Source of the DNA: Streptomyces sp. NBC_01381
GTDB lineage: Bacteria > Actinomycetota > Actinomycetes > Streptomycetales > Streptomycetaceae
NCBI RefSeq assembly: GCF_026340305.1
Contig: NZ_JAPEPI010000001.1
Span: 868,001-932,000 of the forward strand
Direction of reading: 5' to 3'
Length of the DNA stretch: 64,000 nucleotides
The translations under genes were made by a program, and so were the position numbers. Below the pieces are notes generated by a model. The model was not told the origin of the DNA, did not search any database, and worked only from the letters and a program-made list of their open reading frames with translations. Below are positions 25,647 to 34,334 of the stretch, piece after piece; the first letter of the stretch is position 1; each line of letters opens with the position of its first letter.

Positions 25647-28600
25647 CTAGTTGGTACCGATCTTCGCCAGCAGATCCACGATGCGCCCCTGCACCTCACC
25701 GCTCGTCGAGCGCTCGGCGAGGAACAGCACCGTCTCCCCCGCCGCGAGCCGCGGCAGCTCCGTCTCGTCGACGGCTGCCGTGTAGACGACGAGCGGGGTG
25801 CGGTTCAACTGGCCGTTCGCGCGCAGCCAGTCGATGATTCCGGCCCTACGGCGACGCACCTGCATCAGGTCCATCACCACCAGGTTCGGCCGCATCTGCG
25901 CCGCGAGCGTCACCGCGTCCGCGTCGCTCTCGGCCCGCGCCACCTGCATCCCGCGCCGCTCCAGCGTCGCGGTCAGGGCGAGCGCGATCTCCTCGTGCTC
26001 CTCGATGAGCAGGACGCGCGGCGGGTGCTGCTCGCTGTCGCGGGGCGCGAGCGCCTTCAGGAGTACGGCGGGGTCGGCGCCGTACGCGGCCTCGCGGGTC
26101 GCCTGGCCGAGTCCCGCCGTGACGAGTACGGGAACTTCCGCGGCGACGGCGGCCGTGCGCAGCGACTGCAGGGCCGTACGCGTGATCGGTCCGGTCAGCG
26201 GGTCCACGAAGAGCGCGGCGGGGAACGCCGCGATCTGGGCGTCGACCTCCTCGCGCGAGTGCACGATCACGGGACGGTAGCCGCGGTCGCTGAGCGCCTG
26301 CTGGGTGGTGACGTCGGGCGCGGGCCAGACGAGGAGCCTGCGCGGGTTGTCCAGCGGCTCGGGCGGCAGTTCGTCGTCCATGGGCTGCGGCTGGGGCCGG
26401 TTGGCGACCTCGACCGCACCGCCGGGACCGTCCAGTGGCTCCGGGCCCTCGTCGGCGTCCTCGTCCGGAGCGCCGATCGCGTACGCACGGCCCGCGCCCT
26501 CGGTGGCGGATCCGATACGGGACTGCGGCTGGGCACCGGGAGCGGCACCCGGGGTTGAGGCGGAAGCGGGAGCCGGAGCGGCCTGCGGATGCGCGCGCGC
26601 CGCCGTCTCGGGGCGCTCATCGGCGGTCGGCTCCGGAGGCGTGGACAGCCGGCGCCGACGACCGGAGCCGCCGAGGGTGTGCCCCTGGGCCGACGGCTGC
26701 GCGGGAGCCTGCTCCGGAAGCGGGCCTGCGGCCGGGGTGCCCGAGGCGGTGGCCGGAGACGGAGCCTGGGGCGGCAGCGGCCCGGCAGCTCCGGACGCCT
26801 GCTTGGCCTGCCCCGTCGCGGACTTGGCCGGCCCCTGGGCAGCCTGAGCAGGAGCTTGCGGAGGCTGCGGCGCCTGCGGGATACGCGGACTCTGCGCGCC
26901 CTGCGGCGACGCCTGCTGGGCCTGGCCCTGCACCGCCCCCGGCTGATTGCGCTGCTGCTCGGCGATCTGCTGGCCGAACGGCACGCCCTGCCCGAGCGTA
27001 CGCACGCTTATCGCGCGGCCCTGCGTCGAGTTGGGGTCGCCGGGCGCGGCCTCGGCGGGCAGCGGCTGCGCGGCACGTGCCTGCGTCCCGCGCTCGGGCG
27101 GCAGCGCAACGCCTCGGCCGGGCGTCGGAACACCCTTGGCGGCAGCGGAAGTTCCTTCGCCGTACGTGGTGGCCTGCGTGGGCACACCCGCGGCCGGGGT
27201 GCTCCGCGCGGCGGCCTCCCCGGCAGGCGCCGAAGCAGGCGCGGCGGGAGCAGCCGCAGCCGAAGCAGGTGCAGCCGAAGGAGCCGGCGCCGCTGCCGGA
27301 CGCGACCGTCGGCGTCCCGTCGGCGCATCCGCCGGGTGCGGCTGCGGCGGGGTGTGATCGTCGCCCGGGTGGTGCAGCGCCGCCTCGTGCTGCCCGGTGT
27401 CGTCCTGGTCCGCCGCGGCGGGCGGCAGCGCGAACACGCGCCCGCTGGGTGCCTCATCGGCGGCGGCCCGCTCCTTGGCGGCGGCCAGCGCACGGCGTCG
27501 ACGCCCGGTCGGACGCGGCGCGGCCTCGCCGGATTCACCGGCAGGCGCACCGGCGACGGCAACAGCGGTACCGGCCCCCTCGGCGGCCCCGGCATCCTGC
27601 CCACCGCCCGAAGGCAACGCGGGCAACGCCAACTGATCACCGTCACGCCGCGCACGCCGCCCCGAAGCCGAAGCCCTCGGAGCCGACGCGCCCGCGGGAA
27701 CGGGAACGCCCTGCGGCGGCACCGTCTCCCCCAGCGCCGCTGACCCGGCCGCATGCTCGGCAGCGGTCACCACCGAACCGACGGCGCCCACGGACTCCAC
27801 GGCACCCGTTGCCCCACCGGCACCTTCCACCGCACTGGGCCGCGCACGCCGCCGCCCCGTACCGCCGGAGCCGGGGCCGGAGCCGGGGCCGAGGCCGAGG
27901 CCAGAGCCAGCGCCGGTTCCGGAGCCGGAAGTCTGCGCCCCCTCGCCCTGCCCAGCCGCACCGGCCACCTCAGAAGCACCCGGCACCTCAGCCCCAGCCC
28001 CAGCAGCAGCCGCAGCCTCAACACCCTGCCCAGCCTCAAGAACCTGCGGAGCCTCAGCCGCACGCCGCCCCCGACGCCGCCCTGTACCGCTGGAGCCGGA
28101 AGCTCCCCCCGAGGTGCCGTCGCCAGGAACTCCACTCTCCAAGAACGCGTCCACCGAAGGCCCGGAAGCCCGCCGCGCCCGCCGCCGCCCGCCACCGGAA
28201 GTGGTGGCCGAGGCCTGCTCGGGCACGGTGACCCCCGCGCCCACCGAGGCATCGGCGGCCTCAGAAGCGACGGCAGCCGCGTCGGCAACCGCCCCGGCCC
28301 CCGCCCCGATAGGCACCTCAAGCACATACGCACTGCCGCTCATCCCCGGCACTTCATGCGTCTGCAGCACGCCTCCGTGCGCCCGCACGATGCCCCGCAC
28401 GATCGGCTCGTGCACCGGGTCTCCGCCGGCGTAGGGGCCCCGCACTTCGATGCGTACGACCTCACCGCGCTGAGCCGCGGCCACGACGATCGTCGAGTCC
28501 ACGTACCCACCGGCGGCCGGGGCCGAAGCGCCCGCGCCCGCCCGGGCGTTCCCCGTGGCGTCGATCCCCGCGACATCCGCGACCAGGTGGGCCAGCGCCG

Positions 28601-30011
28601 TGGCGAGCCGCCCCGGGTCGACCTCGACCTCCAGCGGCGGCGCGTGCACCGCGAACTGCGCGCGGCCGGGCCCGATCAGCTCGACCGCGCCCTCCACGCC
28701 GCTCGCGACGACAGCGTCGAGCATGACTTTCGCGCACGAAAGCTGATCCGCACCCGAGTCGAGCAGCTGGAACCCCAGCACATTGTCGACAAGCGTGGTG
28801 ATCCGCGCGTACCCGGCCGAAAGGTGATGGAGCACCTGATTCGCCTCGGGCCACAACTGCCCGGCGTCATCCGCCGCCAGAGCCGACAGCTCACGCCGCA
28901 GCTCGTCCAACGGGCCCCGCAACGACGAGCCGAGCACGGCGAGCAGCTGCTCGTGCCGGGCGGCAAGAGCGTCGTACCGCGTCTTCTCGCGCTCGGTCAG
29001 TTCCTCGAACCGGTCCTTCTCGCGCTCGGCGAGCGCCGCGTACCGCTCCTGTTCGGCGGCGGCCTCCTCGGCGCGCTGCTCGGCGGCGGCGGCCAGTTCG
29101 GCGGCGTGCTTCTCGGTGGCGGCCCGCAGCTCCTCCGTGCGCCGTTCGGTCGCGGCCCGCATCTCTTCGGCGTGCTGCGCGAGCGCGGCCTCGTGCTCCT
29201 CGGCAAGGGCGTCGTAGGGCCGCCGGTCGGTGAACGTCATGACCGCGCCGACGAGCTGGTCGCCGTCCCGCACCGGAGCCGTCGTCAGGTCGACCGCGAC
29301 CCGGTCACCGCTCTTGGACCACAGGACCTGCCCGCGCACCCGGTGCTTGCGCCCCGAGCGGAGCGTGTCGGCGAGCGGGGATTCGTCGTACGGGAAGGGC
29401 TCGCCGTCGGCGCGCGAGTGCAGCACCAGGTTGTGCAGCTCCTGCCCACCCAGATCGCTGGCCCGGAAGCCCAGTATCTGCGCGGCGGCGGGGTTGACGA
29501 GAACGACCCGCCCCTCGGTGTCGGTCCCGACGACACCCTCGGCGGCGGCTCGCAGGATCATCTCGGTCTGCCGCTGGGAACGGGCGAGTTCGGCCTCGGT
29601 GTCCACGGCGCCCGAAAGGTCGCGGACGACGAGCATGAGCAACTCGTCGCCGGTGTAGCCGTAATTGTCGTAGGCGTCCCGAATGTCCTCGAGGTTCGAG
29701 CTGGTGACCTCGACAGGGAACTCGCTGCCGTCCGTGCGCCGCGCGGTCATCCGCTTCGGCTTGGTCCGCCCGCGCTCGTCGATGGAGTCGGGCCTGCGCA
29801 TCGATCCGGGAATCAGCCGGGAGTCGAACTCCGGCAGCAGATCGAGCAGCCCGCGCCCCACGAGGGCGGTGCCCGGCGCCTCGAACGCCTCCAGCGCGAT
29901 CGCGTTCGCGTTCACGACGGTCCCGTTGGCGTTGACGAGGACCAGCGCGTCCGGGAGCGCGTCGAGTATCGCTGCGAGGCGAGCAGCGCCTCGGGATGGC
30001 CTGCTGCTCAC
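25647..30011 (-). CDS. Giant PAS / degenerate histidine kinase / receiver protein
   Basis: This is a 1454-residue cytosolic protein. Two PAS domains (about 12-130 and 148-265) are followed by a coiled coil rich in Glu/Arg/Ala (268-350). Next come a HisKA-like helix pair (352-420) and a HATPase-like fold (430-570). In the HisKA motif the phosphoacceptor histidine is replaced by serine (Ser362 in GSSLRGPL), and no N box is visible, so kinase activity is unlikely. A 640-residue Pro/Ala/Gly/Gln-rich linker carries at least seven GRRR-type basic motifs. The C-terminus has a degenerate receiver (about 1215-1325) and a fuller one (1331-1454) with the acceptor aspartate at about 1381 (VVMDLMQ). The GTG at 30011 starts it. 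Its role is unknown; it looks like a scaffold that senses through PAS and is phosphorylated by another kinase. Confidence 0.85.
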   Translation of the reverse strand: MSSRPSRGAARLAAILDALPDALVLVNANGTVVNANAIALEAFEAPGTALVGRGLLDLLPEFDSRLIPGSMRRPDSIDERGRTKPKRMTARRTDGSEFPVEVTSSNLEDIRDAYDNYGYTGDELLMLVVRDLSGAVDTEAELARSQRQTEMILRAAAEGVVGTDTEGRVVLVNPAAAQILGFRASDLGGQELHNLVLHSRADGEPFPYDESPLADTLRSGRKHRVRGQVLWSKSGDRVAVDLTTAPVRDGDQLVGAVMTFTDRRPYDALAEEHEAALAQHAEEMRAATERRTEELRAATEKHAAELAAAAEQRAEEAAAEQERYAALAEREKDRFEELTEREKTRYDALAARHEQLLAVLGSSLRGPLDELRRELSALAADDAGQLWPEANQVLHHLSAGYARITTLVDNVLGFQLLDSGADQLSCAKVMLDAVVASGVEGAVELIGPGRAQFAVHAPPLEVEVDPGRLATALAHLVADVAGIDATGNARAGAGASAPAAGGYVDSTIVVAAAQRGEVVRIEVRGPYAGGDPVHEPIVRGIVRAHGGVLQTHEVPGMSGSAYVLEVPIGAGAGAVADAAAVASEAADASVGAGVTVPEQASATTSGGGRRRARRASGPSVDAFLESGVPGDGTSGGASGSSGTGRRRGRRAAEAPQVLEAGQGVEAAAAAGAGAEVPGASEVAGAAGQGEGAQTSGSGTGAGSGLGLGPGSGPGSGGTGRRRARPSAVEGAGGATGAVESVGAVGSVVTAAEHAAGSAALGETVPPQGVPVPAGASAPRASASGRRARRDGDQLALPALPSGGGQDAGAAEGAGTAVAVAGAPAGESGEAAPRPTGRRRRALAAAKERAAADEAPSGRVFALPPAAADQDDTGQHEAALHHPGDDHTPPQPHPADAPTGRRRSRPAAAPAPSAAPASAAAAPAAPASAPAGEAAARSTPAAGVPTQATTYGEGTSAAAKGVPTPGRGVALPPERGTQARAAQPLPAEAAPGDPNSTQGRAISVRTLGQGVPFGQQIAEQQRNQPGAVQGQAQQASPQGAQSPRIPQAPQPPQAPAQAAQGPAKSATGQAKQASGAAGPLPPQAPSPATASGTPAAGPLPEQAPAQPSAQGHTLGGSGRRRRLSTPPEPTADERPETAARAHPQAAPAPASASTPGAAPGAQPQSRIGSATEGAGRAYAIGAPDEDADEGPEPLDGPGGAVEVANRPQPQPMDDELPPEPLDNPRRLLVWPAPDVTTQQALSDRGYRPVIVHSREEVDAQIAAFPAALFVDPLTGPITRTALQSLRTAAVAAEVPVLVTAGLGQATREAAYGADPAVLLKALAPRDSEQHPPRVLLIEEHEEIALALTATLERRGMQVARAESDADAVTLAAQMRPNLVVMDLMQVRRRRAGIIDWLRANGQLNRTPLVVYTAAVDETELPRLAAGETVLFLAERSTSGEVQGRIVDLLAKIGTN

Positions 30012-30114
30012 GACGACGCTTCCTCCCTGATTACTGCTGCTTGCCGACCCGCTCAGGCCATCTTGCCCCTCGGCCCGTGGCGTGTCACGGGAGGGAGTCT
30101 ACGGGGAGTGGTTG

Positions 30115-30150
30115 TGCGTGCGAGGCCGGATGAGAGGGAGGTCGCACGCA
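30115..30150 (-). terminator. Probable terminator of the SSI gene
   Basis: TGCGTGCGA at 30115-30123 pairs with TCGCACGCA at 30142-30150. The hairpin lies about 50 bases beyond the stop of the minus-strand inhibitor gene. Confidence 0.5.
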
Positions 30151-30199
30151 GAAGATGTGAGCGGGGAATGAAGACGGGTGAACGCAAGGCCCTCTTGAG

Positions 30200-30643
30200 C
30201 TAGGCCGTGACCTCGGGCAACACCGGTACGAGCCGGTCCCAGCGGCCGATCTCGCAGCCGTTGCTGCGGTTGAACTTCGCGTCGACGGGCCGCCCGTTCC
30301 AGGTCCCGGTGATGTGCGCGGTGGCCGGCCCGCCGTACTGCATGGTGCAGATCGAGTCGGCCGGCACGGGTGCGAACGTGTCCCTCCCCCACGTCCCCTC
30401 GTCGAGCTTCGCGCAGGCCTTCGCCGCGTCCCGGTGCGTGCCGCCCGTCGGGTGGCATTCCAGCTTGTACGTTCCGTCCCCCGCGCGTCCCGATTCGGTG
30501 ACCTTCACGGTGAGCCGGTCGGGGGTCGGCTCCGTGAGCGGCGTCGACAGGTGCAGCGGACCCATGTCGGCGTGGGCGGCGGCGGGCACGGCGCAGAGCG
30601 CGGCGACGGACGCGGCGGCGGTGAGGGCGATGCGGCGCAACAT
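30200..30643 (-). CDS. Subtilisin inhibitor-like protein (SSI family), secreted
   Basis: This 147-residue precursor has a signal peptide (1-25, MLRRIALTAAASVAALCAV, cleavage near AHAD). The mature part of about 120 residues is an SSI-type protease inhibitor. The four cysteines expected for its two disulfides are present (in LECHPT, KACAKL, SICTMQ and SNGCEI). By alignment from memory with SSI (CPM-VYDP), the reactive-site P1 residue would be the Met of ICTM, followed by Gln. Met at P1 would suit subtilisin- and chymotrypsin-like proteases. These inhibitors are secreted in quantity by Streptomyces and form dimers. Confidence 0.92.
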   Translation of the reverse strand: MLRRIALTAAASVAALCAVPAAAHADMGPLHLSTPLTEPTPDRLTVKVTESGRAGDGTYKLECHPTGGTHRDAAKACAKLDEGTWGRDTFAPVPADSICTMQYGGPATAHITGTWNGRPVDAKFNRSNGCEIGRWDRLVPVLPEVTA

Positions 30644-30856
30644 GACGGGGCTCCACTGGGTGCGGGGTACCGGGTACGCGAACACGTACGGGCTCTACCG
30701 CCTCTAACGCCGCCCGGCACGCGACGTTGCGGGCGCGCGGGACGCTTTGCCCTGTGGGCCTGACCACTAGTACCGTGGAGTCCGCGATTGGTGACACACC
30801 GCTCGGCTGTGTCATCATCTGCACGCACCCCTCGCGCTCGCGCAGGTGTGCAAGCT

Positions 30857-30947
30857 GGAGGCGTCGCCTAGTCCGGTCTATGGCGCCGCACTGCTAATGC
30901 GGTTTGGGACTTAAATCCCATCGAGGGTTCAAATCCCTCCGCCTCCG
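30857..30947 (+). tRNA. tRNA-Ser(GCT)
   Basis: This 91-nt class II tRNA has acceptor stem GGAGGCG/CGCCTCC and discriminator G. The anticodon loop CTGCTAA (anticodon GCT) sits between CCGCA and TGCGG. The variable arm is long, and the T arm GAGGGTTCAAATCCCTC is intact. Confidence 0.95.
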
Positions 30948-30957
30948 CTTCATGATC

Positions 30958-30989
30958 CGAAGCCCCGGTCCTGCTGGACCGGGGCTTCG
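30958..30989 (+). terminator. Terminator after tRNA-Ser(GCT)
   Basis: A perfect 14-bp stem (CGAAGCCCCGGTCC at 30958-30971 with 30976-30989) has a TGCT loop. Confidence 0.85.
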
Positions 30990-31138
30990 GTGCTTCCTCG
31001 CCGTGAAGCGCGTTTCCGCAGGTCGCAAGGGGTGCGGCAAACGGATTTCACATGGCGGCGGCGGTCATGTAATGTTCTTCCTGTCGCCGCGAGCGGGCCG
31101 AAAGGCCGGGGAGCGAAGGCAGACAAAAGAAAAATCAA

Positions 31139-31211
31139 GCACTCGTAGCTTAACGGATAGAGCATCTGACTACGGATCAGAAGGTTGCAGGTTCGAATCC
31201 TGCCGAGTGCA
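31139..31211 (+). tRNA. tRNA-Arg(ACG), integration target of the element
   Basis: This 73-nt tRNA has acceptor stem GCACTCG/CGAGTGC and discriminator A. The anticodon loop is CTACGGA (anticodon ACG). Its 3' half, from the anticodon loop onward, is the attL copy of the 44-bp repeat, so the tRNA stays intact after integration. No CCA is encoded. Confidence 0.95.
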
Positions 31212-31213
31212 CA
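31170..31213 (+). repeat. attL core (44-bp direct repeat)
   Basis: Identical over 44 bases to 37947-37990. It starts in the anticodon loop of tRNA-Arg and ends two bases past the gene. Confidence 0.93.
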
Positions 31214-31218
31214 GCAGA

Positions 31219-31254
31219 CCAGAGGCCCAGTCGAGTAATCGACTGGGCCTCTGG
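31219..31254. terminator. Element-borne terminator next to attL
   Basis: A perfect 16-bp stem (31219-31234 with 31239-31254) has a GTAA loop and is followed by CTTTTG. It ends both tRNA-Arg transcription and, from the other side, the int operon. Confidence 0.88.
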
Positions 31255-31264
31255 CTTTTGCGTT

Positions 31265-31347
31265 GACAGCAACGATTGACAGCAACCGCCTCAGCTCGCG
31301 GCTTCTGCTTCTGTGCCGTCGTGGCCGCCGTCATCACGGTTGCTGTC
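31265..31347. promoter_or_regulatory. Candidate arm-type integrase/excisionase sites, left end
   Basis: GACAGCAAC occurs twice in direct orientation (31265-31273, 31278-31286) and once inverted (31339-31347). The sequence GACGGCAAC recurs at the right end of the element. Confidence 0.55.
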
Positions 31348-32565
31348 ATCGGCCGCGAGGGCGTCGCCTACGCGGTCGAACGCTGCCCGCTGGGTGTCGA
31401 GCCGCACGAACGTGTAGATGTCCATCGTCACGCGGATTGAGCTGTGCCCGAGGACTTCCATGATCGTGCGGGCGTCGGCTCCCTGTTCGTGCAGGAGCGA
31501 GGCGCAGGTGTGCCGGAGATCGTGGAAACGGACCTGGCGGATATTCGCGCGGTTGCTCAGGGCCTCGAAGGCTCGGTTCAGGTTCCGAGGCTCCACGGGG
31601 GTCCCGTAGCGGGTGGTGAAGACCAGGTCCGAGGCTGTCCACCTGGTGCCAGCGGCCAGCCGGTCGGCCCGCTGCTGAGCCCTTCGTGCCCTGAGCGCTG
31701 TTACGCATTCCCCAGGCAGCGCCACCCGCCGAGTGGACCGTCGGGTTTTCGTCGCTGACAGGGACAGCTCGCCTTTGACTCGCTGGAGGCTCTTGCGGAT
31801 GTGCACGACGCCTTCCACAAGATCCACGTCCTGCCAGGACAGTCCAAGGATCTCCCCGCGCCGCAGGCCCAGGCGCACCGCTAACTCGTACGCGGCCCAC
31901 AGGCGATCGCCTCGCGACGCTGCGAGTAGCTTCCTGCCCTCCTGGACCGACAGCGGTTCGATCTCCCGTTGGGTTCCCATGCTCAGCTCCACGTTCCGGG
32001 CCACGTTGCGTGGCAGGTCGTCTTCGTTGACTGCGTGCTGGAGCGCTGCGCGCAGGAGCACGAGGAGGAATCGCACCGTGCGGTCCGACGGGTATTTCGC
32101 ACAGCACTTGTTGAGCGCACAGCACCGCCGCTTGCTCTCCGGGCGGGCCTTGTCCTTGCCCTGCGCACAGCACTGGCAGGTGCGGGAGGTCCTGAGAAGG
32201 AAGGCACGTATATCGCGTGCGGCAAGACGCGCCACCTTCTTCGTACCGAGGTCCGGAAGGATGTAATTGCGGGTCAGCGACTCGTAGTTCACCCAAGTAC
32301 CGCGCCGGACCTTCGGCCGGGAGACGTTCTCCAGCCAGTACGTCAGGTACTCCGAAACGGTTTGCTTCATGACGGAAACCGGGACGCCGCTCTGCGAGTC
32401 CGCCTTGAGGCGCGTGATCTTTTCGTGTGCCTCATCCCACGAGTTTCCGTAGACGTAGCGACGCTTGTACGTGCCGTCAGAGGTGAGGACATAGGCCGAA
32501 CCCGTCCAGCGTCCGTCCTGCCGGACGTAGATGGAGCCCTCCCCGTTGGCGTTCTTCTTCGCCAT
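31291..32565 (-). CDS. int: Tyrosine recombinase integrase
   Basis: This 424-residue phage-type integrase has an N-terminal arm-binding region (1-60), a core-binding domain (65-200) and a catalytic domain (205-395). All catalytic residues are present: Arg235 (GLRRGEILGL), His348 and Arg351 (FHDLRH), His374 (VLGHSS) and Tyr384 (MDIYTF). The core-binding domain carries an insert with six to eight cysteines (TCQCCAQGKD, RRCCALNKCC), seen in many actinomycete element integrases. It starts at the ATG of a TAATG overlap with xis. It should recombine the tRNA-Arg core repeats. Confidence 0.95.
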   Translation of the reverse strand: MAKKNANGEGSIYVRQDGRWTGSAYVLTSDGTYKRRYVYGNSWDEAHEKITRLKADSQSGVPVSVMKQTVSEYLTYWLENVSRPKVRRGTWVNYESLTRNYILPDLGTKKVARLAARDIRAFLLRTSRTCQCCAQGKDKARPESKRRCCALNKCCAKYPSDRTVRFLLVLLRAALQHAVNEDDLPRNVARNVELSMGTQREIEPLSVQEGRKLLAASRGDRLWAAYELAVRLGLRRGEILGLSWQDVDLVEGVVHIRKSLQRVKGELSLSATKTRRSTRRVALPGECVTALRARRAQQRADRLAAGTRWTASDLVFTTRYGTPVEPRNLNRAFEALSNRANIRQVRFHDLRHTCASLLHEQGADARTIMEVLGHSSIRVTMDIYTFVRLDTQRAAFDRVGDALAADDSNRDDGGHDGTEAEAAS

Positions 32566-32768
32566 TAGGCGCTTCCTTCTTCCGAGAGACGTGCGAGGTA
32601 TTCGTGCAGGGCCGCTTGGCTTATCCGCCGGGACCGGCCGATGGTGACCGAGGCCAGCTCCCGTGAGCGGATCAGGTTGTAGACCGTCCAGCGGCTCACC
32701 TGGAGGCGAGCGGCTACCTGGTCCACCGTGAGCAGGAGCGGCGGTGCTCTGTGATCGGGTAAGTCCAC
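32565..32768 (-). CDS. xis: Excisionase (helix-turn-helix, MerR-like)
   Basis: This 67-residue protein is a single winged-helix DNA-binding domain: LLTVDQVAARLQVSRWTVYNLIRSRELASVTIGRSRRI is the recognition unit (residues 12-49). It is typical of Xis proteins in pSAM2-like elements, which bend DNA at the attachment sites and turn integrase toward excision. It starts at GTG, overlaps the repSA stop by one base and overlaps int by TAATG, so the three genes are translationally coupled. Confidence 0.9.
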   Translation of the reverse strand: MDLPDHRAPPLLLTVDQVAARLQVSRWTVYNLIRSRELASVTIGRSRRISQAALHEYLARLSEEGSA

Positions 32769-34288
32769 TAGATCCAGTCCTCCTCCTCTGCCCTGAGATC
32801 CGCGAGGGCCGCGCGGCCTTCAATTCGGTTTTCCTCGATGGCATCGCGAATCCCTTCAGCGATCTGCTCTTCTGTCTTGCTGGCATATCCGGCCTTAGCG
32901 AAGGAGAGTTCGGAATCGACGATCAACTCTCCGACGAGTCCAAGGTGTTCCCGTAACTGTTCAGTCTTGAAGTCCGTACGGGCCTGACGAAGCGCCGTCA
33001 TGGTCGTGCTGTAACTGCGGCTCTTCGTGGAGAAATGGCCGCCGTAGCCGAATTGGTGAGCCCAGCGGCGGAGCTTCAGGTCGCGATATTCGGAGAGCCC
33101 GCCGAGCCGGGCAGCCGTGCCGACCATGGATCGTGCGTGCAGTGATCCAGGGAGTTCGGCGGGAGATATCCGAAGGCCCGACCCGTGGCAGCGGGGGCAG
33201 GCGCCGCCGAGACCTGACCCGTGGCATTCCTTGCAGTACAGGGGGCGGTGGACGATGCCCGCGTCTTCCACTCCCTTGGTCACGTACTTGGCGATGTACG
33301 AGGCCACGGCGTTCGGGATCTGCCCTTCGTCCGCTGTGTTGATCACCGGCATGGGCTGGACGTCGACTTGGGCGCCGAACCCCAGCTCCCATTCCCCAGC
33401 GGGGCTGTACGGCGTGGTGAGCCGCGCCAGCGAGGCCGCCTGGTGGACCGCCGCCGAGATCAGCTCATGAGTGGCCCAGCCGGGCACCGTCCCGTCGGCC
33501 GCCGCCGGGTCCAGGCGGATCACCGCGTGGAAGTGCACCAGCCCGCGCCGCTGGTACTCGGCGACCTTGAAGAACGACACCCGCACCGCACGCGCGAACT
33601 CAGCCCGCGTGATGCCCGCCGCTCGCGGCAGTTCCTGGCGTCGCATGAGGTCTGTGAAGCGATGCCACAACCGGCTCGCGTGTGCGTTCCACAGCACGGC
33701 CCCGGCGTAGTCGTAGCAGCCGGGGCACAGGGCTTGCCCGACCAGAGGTGAGTCAGGTGAGTGCTGCTCCCAGCACGCCAGCGGGCGACCATGCTCACAC
33801 TGGCCGCTGCCGCGCCGGGGGTGACAGGGGTCGTCTTCCGACACGACATGCACCGGGCCGAACGACGGTGCCGTGAGCGTCACGAACGCGCGAGGGTGTT
33901 CGGCCACTGACTCCGGCATGCCCTTGCCGCCGACGAGGCCCGCCTTCACCAGGTGCCAGGTGTCCCACTGGTAGACCCGCGAGCACGGGGCGCACCACTC
34001 TCGGCGTCGGTTGCTGCAGGGGACCATCAAGGTCGTTCGGCCGCCGTTGCCGAGTTCGCGGACGATCTCGCCGGTGATCGAGTCGACCAGGCGTACCGGT
34101 CCCGTCAGGTGGATCGGGTGGGCGCAGCCGCCGATCCGCTTTACCTCCTCCTCCCACTGCCTGTAGTCGGGAGCAAGAACTCGCTCCCACAACGCTTTCT
34201 CTGCCGCCCATTCCTTGGCCGTGACACCGGCCGGGGGCGGACCTAGGTCAACATGTACTACATCTCGAAGCACATGTTGACGGTACAT
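32768..34288 (-). CDS. repSA: Replication initiator RepSA (rolling-circle, HUH type)
   Basis: This 506-residue protein is of the pSAM2 RepSA family. The metal-binding HUH motif is HFH at about 252-254 (GLVHFHAVIRLD), an upstream conserved strand is FVTLTAPSFG at about 135, and the likely nicking tyrosine region is YIAKYVTK at 331-338. There are several zinc-finger-like CxxC pairs (CAPC near 99, CPGC near 188, CKEC and CPRC near 352-367). It nicks and initiates replication of the excised circle. Its start lies within the repeat-rich region shared with the divergent GntR gene, which suggests repression by that protein. Confidence 0.93.
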   Translation of the reverse strand: MYRQHVLRDVVHVDLGPPPAGVTAKEWAAEKALWERVLAPDYRQWEEEVKRIGGCAHPIHLTGPVRLVDSITGEIVRELGNGGRTTLMVPCSNRRREWCAPCSRVYQWDTWHLVKAGLVGGKGMPESVAEHPRAFVTLTAPSFGPVHVVSEDDPCHPRRGSGQCEHGRPLACWEQHSPDSPLVGQALCPGCYDYAGAVLWNAHASRLWHRFTDLMRRQELPRAAGITRAEFARAVRVSFFKVAEYQRRGLVHFHAVIRLDPAAADGTVPGWATHELISAAVHQAASLARLTTPYSPAGEWELGFGAQVDVQPMPVINTADEGQIPNAVASYIAKYVTKGVEDAGIVHRPLYCKECHGSGLGGACPRCHGSGLRISPAELPGSLHARSMVGTAARLGGLSEYRDLKLRRWAHQFGYGGHFSTKSRSYSTTMTALRQARTDFKTEQLREHLGLVGELIVDSELSFAKAGYASKTEEQIAEGIRDAIEENRIEGRAALADLRAEEEDWI

Positions 34289-34309
34289 CGCTTGTGCTAC
34301 ATGTTGTAG
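34247..34309. promoter_or_regulatory. KorSA-type operator cluster between repSA and gntR
   Basis: GTCAACATGT (34247-34256) is inverted as ACATGTTGAC (34272-34281), and a third site, CTACATGTTGTAG (34297-34309), is nearly palindromic. All share the ACATGT core. The first two lie inside the first codons of repSA. The cluster covers both divergent promoters, as expected for a GntR repressor of element genes. Confidence 0.7.
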
Positions 34310-34334
34310 GCCCTTTTGTTGGCTTGGAGGATCG

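Noticed and set aside
27753..30203. 816-codon open frame opposite the giant PAS protein
   Set aside because: The Arg/Pro-rich low-complexity translation is a by-product of codon bias on the other strand, where PAS and receiver domains are clear.
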